This document shows, piece after piece, positions 54,487 through 64,000 of a stretch of 64,000 nt of DNA (its first letter is position 1; each line of letters starts with the position of its first letter). Position numbers and translations under genes: made by a program. The stretch covers positions 9,899,001-9,963,000 of the forward strand of contig NC_064827.1 in assembly GCF_024166365.1 (NCBI RefSeq), in the 5' to 3' direction. Under the pieces are notes generated by a model that was not told the DNA's origin, ran no database searches, and saw only the letters and a program-made list of their open reading frames with translations. Source of the DNA: Elephas maximus indicus (lineage: Eukaryota > Chordata > Mammalia > Proboscidea > Elephantidae).

Positions 54487-54694
54487 AACCAAACCAGACT
54501 CACTGCCACTGAGTTGATCCCGATTCATACTGACCCTACGGGACAGAGGAGAACTGCCCCGTAGAGTTTCCAAGGCTGTAATCGTTACGGAAGCAGACAG
54601 CCACATCTTTCTCCCACAGAGCAGGTGGTTGGTTTGAACTGCTGACCTTTCAGTCAGCAGCTGAGTGGTTAACCACTGCGCCACCGGGGCTCCT
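54487..54694 (-). mobile_element. AfroSINE, antisense
   Basis: AACCAAACCAGACTCACTGCC to GCGCCACCGGGGCTCC. CGTGAGACAC and CGTGAGGCAC lie on either side. Confidence 0.88.
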
Positions 54695-54907
54695 TCGTGA
54701 GGCACAGGAGAGATGATAAACATGATGACACTTTGCAGTTGAAGGTCAGTTACTTATTAGTAATACAAGTAGCTGGCCGTAATGCCTGGCGTCCCAAATT
54801 TTGGATGTACCTGAAGGGCTTGTGAAAGCAGAGACTACTGGGCCCTGCCCCCAGGCTTTCTGACTCAGTTGGACAGGGTTGAGACTCTGCCTTTCTAGCA
54901 AATTCTT

Positions 54908-55110
54908 GGAGTCCCTGGGTGGTACAGACTGTTAACACACTCAGCTGCTATCCAAAAGGTTGGAAGTTCGAGTCCACCCAGGGGTGCCTGGAAAGAAAGG
55001 CCTGGCAACCTACTTCCAAACAATCAGCCATTGAAAACCCCATGGAGCACAGTTCTTCCCCGACACATGGGGTCACCACGGGTCGGTGAGTCGGTGTGGC
55101 CTCAAGGGCA
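54908..55110 (+). mobile_element. AfroSINE, long variant, sense
   Basis: GGAGTCCCTGGGTGGTACAG to GAGTCGGTGTGGCCTC. It ends 95 bp before a DOCK8 exon edge. Confidence 0.83.
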
Positions 55111-55203
55111 GACAGTTCGGTCCCAGGTGATGCTGAAGCTCTGGCCCAGGGACCGTGTCTGAGAGCCACCGCCGTACGGGATGCCCAGCCATCTCCCGTC
55201 TTA

Positions 55204-56779
<1,576 letters not shown>

Positions 56780-56924
56780 TCAGAAGCCATGGCCACACCT
56801 CGAGCTATGACCCAGAGGGCACCGGGATTTGAAGAAGCAGCTGAGGAAAGACTTTCAGAGTAATTCAAAATAACCAGAACAGGTTAAAGAGGCGGGAAGG
56901 GCCTAGTATTCCTTAGGAACTTAC

Positions 56925-57008
56925 TAGGTTCCAGGAACTACACACACAGTTACCACTTACTCCCTTAAACAACCTCATGATTCTCCCCATTTTACAGTCA
57001 AAGGGGAA
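56925..57008 (-). mobile_element. MIR fragment, antisense
   Basis: AACAACCTCATGATTC and CCCATTTTACAGTCAAAG, in the DOCK8 intron. Confidence 0.6.
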
Positions 57009-57032
57009 TCTGTAAGGCTACGTTAGTTCCAA

Positions 57033-57418
57033 GGAGCCTGGGTGACTCGAGGTTGCTAACCCAGCGACTGGCAGTTTGAACCCACCCAGCAGCACCATGG
57101 AAGAAAAGGCCTGGCAAACTGCTTCCGGAAAGATGAACCAAAAGAGAAAAAAAAAAAAAGAAAGATCAAACCCATTGCCGTCGAGTCAATTCTGACTCAT
57201 AGTGACCCTACAGGACAGAGTAGAACGGCCCCACAGGGTTTCCAAGGAGCGGCTGGTGGATTCTAACTGCTGACCTTTTGGTTAGCAGCTGTAGCTCTTA
57301 ACCACTCCACCACCAGGGCTTCTCCATAAAGATTACAACCAAGAAAACCCTAAGGAATAGTTGTACTCTCTAACACATGGGCCGCCAGGAATCGGGGGCT
57401 GAGTGGACAGCAGCTAAC
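57033..57418 (+). mobile_element. AfroSINE, sense, split by an antisense SINE
   Basis: GGAGCCTGGGTGACTCG to the break at 57134, then TAAAGATTACAACCAAG to GGACAGCAGCTAAC. The inner copy has TCCGGAAAGAT / TCCATAAAGAT flanks. Confidence 0.83.
57135..57322 (-). mobile_element. AfroSINE, antisense, inside another SINE
   Basis: An A-rich start, CCCATTGCCGTCGAGTC to CCACCACCAGGGCTTC. Opposite orientation to its host, so the two can pair as a hairpin. Confidence 0.9.
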
Positions 57419-58477
57419 AAGTCCCCAAAAATGACACCGTTAATAAGTGGGAGGCCAGAATTTGATCCCATTTCTGTCTAAACTTAAAGCTGTACTCTTT
57501 TTAACCTGGTAGCGAGGTTTCCTTCTATTCTCAACGAGTGATAGGCTCACACCTGGGGGAGCTATGAGAAGGAAGGTACTGAATTCCCTACCGTAACCAA
57601 CTTGTGGCATCCCTGGTGCCTTCTTCAACGCGACCTGCAGGTGAATTCCTAATAAACAGACTGTTCTGAAGGCTCCATCTGCTAGTTGCTAAGATCTGCT
57701 GGTTTGGGGTTGGGTCCTTCCTGAAGGATGGCCAAGAATAACAGATAGCCAAGAAAAGTTTTGCTAATACTTTTTGGGACCATGAGTTTATTTCTGCACT
57801 ATGTATAGAATGCCTAAGTCTTAAAAGTCCAAAACAATAAGAGATAGAGCAGATACCTTCTTAACCAACCTCCTTGTACCTGGCTCCCTGGCCAGGTCTC
57901 CTTTACCCTCTGTGACAGTCACCCTCTGAGGCTGTTGGCTGCTGAACCCTCAGCTGGTGGGTTCCTCAGCATAAGCTCAGGCTTTTCTGCTCCTCCCCAA
58001 TGAGGCGCAGATTCCCCAAGACCCATCATATTGTTTACCAACCTGATTGTTCACCAACCTGATCACGCCAGTTACACTTGTTATTTTAATGACCTAATCT
58101 AATTAAATCATGTGTCATCTGATGGACGCTGGGTGTGGGAAAAAAAAAGAATTGGTCCTATGAAAACCAAGCGGGATGTTTGGGCAGGACGTTATAAAGA
58201 TTCCTGTTATATTAGGTATGAGTAAGACAACTGTAAAAGCCTGGGGAGGGGGGGACCATTAACATCTAGAAGGATTCTGTTGTTACATTTTTAGTAAGTA
58301 CCTTGAAGCTCTCACTCTGCTTTACAGAAACCAAAACTGAAAATCAGAGACAATGCATCACGGGTGTAGTTTATACCAGACAGACAATGCTGAACTGTGA
58401 CCAGGGAACCACAATCACAGAGAATGCTGTGGCCCTGTACAAAAAGAGTGACAAATAAATGTACATGTATGTGTTTT
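57419..58477 (-). other. DOCK8 intron, unique sequence
   Basis: No named repeat and no coding support recognised. Confidence 0.45.
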
Positions 58478-59190
58478 AGGAGTCCCTGAAGGTGCAAATG
58501 GTTAATATGCTCAGCTACTAACTGAAAATTGGAGGTTCAGGTTCACCCAGAGGTGCCTCGAAAGAAAGGCCTGGTGACCTACTTTTGAAAAATCAGTCAC
58601 AGTTTGTCATGGATTGAATTGTGTCTCCCCAAAATATGTGTCAACTTGCCTAGGCCCTGACTCTCAGTATTGTGTGGTTGGCCTCCATTTTGTGATCTGA
58701 TGTAATTATCCTACGTGTTATAAATCTTAACCTCTATGATGTTAATGAAGCAGGGTTAGAGGCAGTTATGTTAATGAGGCAGGACTCAAATCCACAGGAT
58801 TAGATTGTATCTTGAGTCAATCTCTTTTGACATGTAAAAAAGAGAAGTGAGTGGAGAGGAGAAGGACCCCCTACCACCAAGAAAGAAGACCCTGGAGCGG
58901 AGTGAGTCCTTTGAACCCGGGGGCCCTGTGCTGAGAAACTCCTAGACCACGGGAAGATTGATAACAAGGATGTCCCCAAGAAATGACAGAGAGAGAGAAA
59001 GCCTTCCCCTGGAGCTGGCGCCCTGAATTTGACTTCTAGCCTCTCCGACTGTGAGAGAATAAATTTCTCTCTGTTAAAGCCATCCACGTGTGATATTTCT
59101 ATTATAACAGCACTAGTTGACTAAGACACAGCTCTGCTCTGATGCATATGGGAATGCTATGATTCGTAGCCCACTCAAGGGCAGCTTGTT
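58478..59190 (+). mobile_element. AfroSINE, sense, split by an LTR
   Basis: Left part 58478-58604 (GGAGTCCCTGAAGGTGC to AAATCAGTCACAG). Right part 59128-59190 (ACAGCTCTGCTCTGATGC to ACTCAAGGGCAGC). The MLT1-like LTR between them is the younger element. Confidence 0.82.
58605..59127 (+). mobile_element. MLT1-like LTR inserted into a SINE
   Basis: GGATTGAATTGTGTCTC, CCAAAATATGTGTCAAC, ACTGTGAGAGAATAAATT, GCCATCCACGTGTG, closely matching the inner LTR at 40.1-40.6 kb. AfroSINE sequence lies on both sides (58478-58604 and 59128-59190). Confidence 0.75.
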
Positions 59191-59623
59191 GACTGGCATG
59201 TGTTTTAATGTAAAATAAAATGTTCGTGGTCTGTGTAATTCTGAGTGATCCTGTGGTTTGAGAGACCTTCTTAATCAGTCCTGTAACAGTAGCTGGGAAG
59301 TCCTCTACTGTACATAAAATCAGAGAAGCCACAGGGCCCCCTCCTGTCAACATACAGAAGAGGAAACTGAAGTGGCTTGTAGGGGGCCACAGGATGAGGT
59401 CACGAGTAAAAGCTGCCAGTCTCCTTGGCCATCTTGCATGGGGCCCCGCCTACGGTGTACCAGTGTCCCTAGGGACCACTCACTTGCTGCTCTTGTTCCT
59501 GATAATTAACAACAATGCTTGAATCACCTGAACACTTCTAAATATATACAAATTTTATAGAGAAAATTTAAATATATAAAATCTATATAAGTTAATCATT
59601 AAATATATACCATTAAAAAAAAA

Positions 59624-59826
59624 AAAACCTGCCTTTGAGTTGATTCCAACTCAGGGCAACCCCACATGTGTCACAGTAGAACTGTGCTCGATACGGTTTT
59701 TAATGGCCGATATTTTGGATGGAGATTGCCAGGCCTTTCTTCTGAGGTGCCTCTAGGTGGACTCAAATTTCTAACTTTTTGGTTAGCAGTTGAGTGTGTT
59801 AACCATTTGTACCATCCAGGGAGTCC
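59624..59826 (-). mobile_element. AfroSINE, long variant, antisense
   Basis: AACCTGCCTTTGAGTTG to GTACCATCCAGGGAGTCC. TTAAATATA-type flanks. Confidence 0.85.
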
Positions 59827-59955
59827 AATTAAATATAGAAATATCTGATATTATGTATTGTAATTATGTATTTATATTAAGCATATGTGTTTAACATAAA
59901 AAATATTTAAATATACAATCATGCCATAGAATATGTAGCTGCCTAAATGAGATCC

Positions 59956-60768
<813 letters not shown>

Positions 60769-60844
60769 TCAGGCTACCAGCCGCCCGTCTGCCAGAACTA
60801 ACCCAGCCAACTGGACGTTTAGGCCGGCAAACTACTTTTCTTCA

Positions 60845-61562
60845 TTTTTTTAAGTTGTGGTAAACATAGTGTAACAGAACATTTGACATTTCAACAATCT
60901 TCCCGTGGGCCGTCCAGTGACATCATGTTCACCGTGTTGGTCAACCACCACCCCTATCTGTTCCCAGATTAAACCATCGCCCATAACAGAAGCCCAGTGT
61001 CCCCTGAGCAATGAGCCCCCCTTCCCCCCTCCCTCCCGCCCCTGGTGACCACTAATGAACTCTGGCCTCTACACACCGCTTGTTCTATGTATTTCATAGA
61101 AATGGGATCGTACACTGGCTGTCCTCTCGTGTCTTGGCACTCAGCATAGTGTTTTCAAGGTTTATCCATGTTGCAGCATGTACCAGGCCTCCATTTCTCT
61201 CTATTGCTGAGTAATATTCCATTGTGTGTGTGAACCATATTTCATTGATTCATTCATCTGTTGACGGGCATTTAGGCCGCTTCCACTTTTCAGCTATTGT
61301 GAAAAGTGCTGCAATGAACATGAGTGTACAAGTATCTGTTCACATGCCTGCTTTCAATTCTTTTGAAATTTCTAGACATGGAATTGCTAAATTCTATGGT
61401 AGTTCTACGTTTAAGTTTTTGAGAACTGCCAAACTGTTTTCCATAGCAGCTGTACCATCCTACAGTCCCACCAGCCATGGAGCAGGGTTCCCATTTCTCC
61501 ACATCCTTGCCAACATCTGTTGCCTTCCATTTTTTTAATCATGCAGGCTGCTCTTCCATAGG
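60845..61562 (-). mobile_element. L1M 3' part of ORF2/3' UTR, antisense
   Basis: TTAAGTTGTGGTAAACA, CCTGGTGACCACTAATG, ATTCCATTGTGTGTG, AACTGTTTTCCATAGC and CAACATCTGTTGCC, a long and fairly well kept antisense copy. It lies in the DOCK8 intron upstream of the exon at 60564. Confidence 0.85.
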
Positions 61563-61574
61563 GACAAACTCTCC

Positions 61575-62420
61575 TTTTCAGGACAACCAAGTCCGCGCTG
61601 TACACTCATTACAAGGGCTAAAGAAAATGGACGATACCAAGTGCTAGCGAGGGTGGAGCTGCTGGAGCATGCATCATTGGGGATGGGAATGCAAAATGGT
61701 ACATCACGTTACAGAACAGGGAGGCAGTCCCTTTCACAGTTCAATATACACTAACCACACAACCCAGCAATTCCATTCCTACGTGCGTGTCCAAAAGAAA
61801 TGAAAATTTAGGTTTCCACAGAAACCCAGACCCCAACGTTTATAGCAGCTTTATTCATAATTGACAAAACTAGAAACAACCCAAATGTCCCCCAAACGGA
61901 GGTACATCCCTACAATGTCGTACCGCTCAGCAATGAAAAAGAATGAGCTACTACACATGGGTGGACCTCAAATGCATTACGTTAAGTGAAAGACACCAGG
62001 CTCAAAAGGCTCCTGTATGATTCCATTTATAGAACCAAACAAAATGCCAAACCTGTTGCTGTCGAGTTGACTTCGACTCATAGTGACCCTATATGACAGA
62101 GTAGAACTGCCCCACAGGGTTTCCAGAGAGTGGCTGATGGATTCAAACTACCAATCTTTTGGTTAGCAGCTGAGTTCTTAACCACTGTGCCACCAGGGCT
62201 CCATTTATATGGCATTCTGAAAAGAGCAAACCTTCAGACAGAATACAGATCAGCTGTCAGGGGTTGAGGGGAGAGGGAGGGAATAGCCACAGAGGAACAC
62301 AGGGAAACTTTTTGGGGCGATGGAGCTGTTCTACATCTTGATTGTGGTGGTGGTTACATGTGTTTGTTAAAACTCCTAGAACTAAGTACCAAAAAGAGTG
62401 AATTTTATTGTGTGTGAAGA
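61575..62420 (+). mobile_element. L1M ORF2 end/3' UTR, sense, split by a SINE
   Basis: TGGGAATGCAAAATGG, CAGCAATTCCATTCC, TAGCAGCTTTATTCAT, AATTGACAAAACTAG, CCAGGCTCAAAAGGC and, after the SINE at 62032-62199, TGGAGCTGTTCTAC. Together with 60845-61562 it makes a head-to-head inverted pair. Confidence 0.82.
62032..62199 (-). mobile_element. AfroSINE, antisense, with target duplication
   Basis: TCCATTTATA at 62022-62031 and 62200-62209. It splits L1M. Confidence 0.92.
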
Positions 62421-62447
62421 AGGGTATTTATTAAATATAAGAAAAAG

Positions 62448-62655
62448 AAATCCAGTTGCCATTGAATCGATTCCAACTCATGGCAACCCCATATGTGTCA
62501 GAACAGAACTGTGTTCCACAGGGTTTTCAATGGTTGATGTCTTGGTAGCAGATCACCGGGCCTTTCTTCTGAGGTGCCTGTGGGTGGACTTGAAATTCCA
62601 ACCTTTCATTTAACAGCTAAGCGCGTTAACTATTTTGCACCACCCATGGACTCCA
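62448..62655 (-). mobile_element. AfroSINE, long variant, antisense
   Basis: CCAGTTGCCATTGAATCG to GCACCACCCATGGACTCC. Confidence 0.86.
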
Positions 62656-62719
62656 AAAATATAATAAAAGCCCTCTTTATCCAAGATACAAAAATTGGTC
62701 TCTATTCACCTGGAGCAGC

Positions 62720-63312
62720 AGAAAAAGGAGACCCAGAAGTCGGAGAAGAAACTGGACTGGAGGTCTGACTGCCTTTATGAACTACTGCCTCCTTAGCCAT
62801 GAGGCCAGGAGAACTGGATGGTGCACGGCTACCATTACTGAACGTTCTGATCATGAAATCAATACATGAATCCTGATCAAAAGGTAAAAAAACGTAGAAC
62901 AGAATTTCAGAATCTCAGAGAATCCAGACTTACTGGATCTATTGAGACTGAAGGAGCTCCCGAATCTATCGCTCTGAGAAAATCTTCAAACCATGAACCA
63001 AAATTATCCCCTGAAGCCATCTTTTAGGAAAAGTTTAGCTAAACTAGTAAAGAATGTTCACCATGAACATTGCGTTCTTTTCAGAAATTATCTTTATGAA
63101 ATTCAGTTGTCTGCAGTAACCCTTAGGCATAGATGAGAAGTTTAGGGGCAGGGAGTCCAAGCCAAGGTGGTAGAACAGGGTGGGTAGAGACAGCGAGAAT
63201 GGCGTCCCAATGGGAAGAGCGTGGCCAATGTCACTGCACTGAACATGTAGAAACTGATGAATGCGCGTATGCTCTGCTGTGTGTATTTTCACCAAAAAGA
63301 AAAAGTCCTCTT
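62720..63312 (+). mobile_element. L1 3' region, sense (second subfamily)
   Basis: Reverse complement match to the 33.7-34.4 kb element: AAACCATGAACCAAAATT, GCTAAACTAGTAAAGAATG, GCTCTGCTGTGTGTATTTTC. It ends in an A-rich tail at 63293-63302. Confidence 0.72.
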
Positions 63313-64000
63313 TAAAACATAAAAAAGATTGGCCCGGGGCCATGGACTCAGGGATATCCAAGTTCTGAGGGCATGGGTGGGGTCACTGGCCTCAGTCCCA
63401 AAGTCATGAATCAGTGTAATGAAATGTGGTTGGAATTTGGGGTCCAGATCCTCATTCAAAGCTCTCACCACCTACCTTGGGCGTTTTAAAAGAGGGGAAA
63501 AGGCCATCTGTTCTGGTGATGTCACAGCTGATCCTACGCAGCACGTGCTGGGCACCGAGCACCATGACGCATGGCAGAGCCTATCTTCCAAGGACCTCAG
63601 GCGTTTTGTCTAAAGCTGAGCTCCACTGTACAACAGTCACTGCTTTTCAAGCCTTGACTAGGGAATGCATCTAAAGTGAGCAAGTGCTCTGAAATGTGCA
63701 GAAAACAAACCCCTCCGTCTAGTGCAGTCCTCCCTGCTTGCATCACTTTCATCGTATCTTGGGGGAGAGAACAGAGGGAGGAGCTTGGAGCCTGCATTTT
63801 ACAAGCCCGCCAGAGGGGGACGGATCCTCCATCCTTCCCCTTATTATACCTTGCACTTGCATGGTTTCCAGCAGCAGAGAAAGCTCTTTCATGGCAGGTG
63901 GGCTGGGCAGTCAGGCATCACCCTGAAGCCCAAACCCTTTCCATCATACCCCCAACATCACAGTGACACTTCACCTGGCTGGAAAGAACACCTGCAGCCT
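63313..64000 (-). other. DOCK8 intron at the right edge
   Basis: Unique sequence. No DOCK8 exon was recognised here, so the next upstream exon lies outside the window. Confidence 0.55.

Overview
This is a 64-kb piece of a placental-mammal nuclear genome. The repeats point to Afrotheria, most likely an elephant or another paenungulate. About 70 copies or fragments of an AfroSINE-type tRNA-derived SINE are scattered through it on both strands. They are accompanied by pieces of the Bov-B/RTE-type LINE that shares the SINE 3' tail, by lineage-type L1 3' ends, and by older mammalian MIR, L2, L1M, MLT1, MLT2 and hAT debris. Species and repeat names rest on recognition by eye, not on a database search.

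The one protein-coding gene that can be proven is on the minus strand. Five exons (60564-60328, 56740-56597, 55311-55205, 45286-45116, 44705-44645) splice in perfect phase into the last ~202 residues plus stop of DOCK8, an atypical Rho-family guanine-nucleotide exchange factor. The encoded part is the end of the DHR2 catalytic region and the C-terminal tail. The 3' UTR runs down from 44644. Upstream exons lie beyond the right edge.

Left part (1-43 kb): this lies downstream of DOCK8. At 10.1-11.2 kb is a strong CpG island with three clustered GC boxes and a consensus splice donor on the minus strand (exon edge at 10692). In human 9p24.3 KANK1 follows DOCK8 in the same orientation with a CpG-island promoter a few tens of kb away. 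The island is therefore best read as a KANK1 promoter with a non-coding first exon, and 1-10.7 kb as KANK1 intron 1. That is inference from synteny. The rest is a repeat mosaic with a 43-bp CpG-rich minisatellite (4.81-5.16 kb), a polypurine tract (2.69-2.84 kb), nested SINE clusters and three or more LTR relics.

Right part (43-64 kb): the DOCK8 3' UTR, terminal exons and introns, with an RTE copy sitting inside a degenerate TG microsatellite (49.6-50.7 kb), an inverted pair of old L1M fragments (60.85-62.4 kb) and many SINEs.

No bacterial-type system, CRISPR array or functional RNA gene was found. The most interesting signals are in mobile-element biology: (i) a palindromic stem-loop, GAGTCG-GAAT-CGACTC, near the shared SINE/RTE 3' end, with five ~26-35 bp micro-insertions whose 5' break falls in that stem-loop; (ii) SINEs inserted repeatedly at one target; (iii) a separate SINE lineage with a tRNA-Gly-like head; and (iv) the 43-bp minisatellite, which carries a hairpin in almost every unit and is open in all three minus-strand frames.
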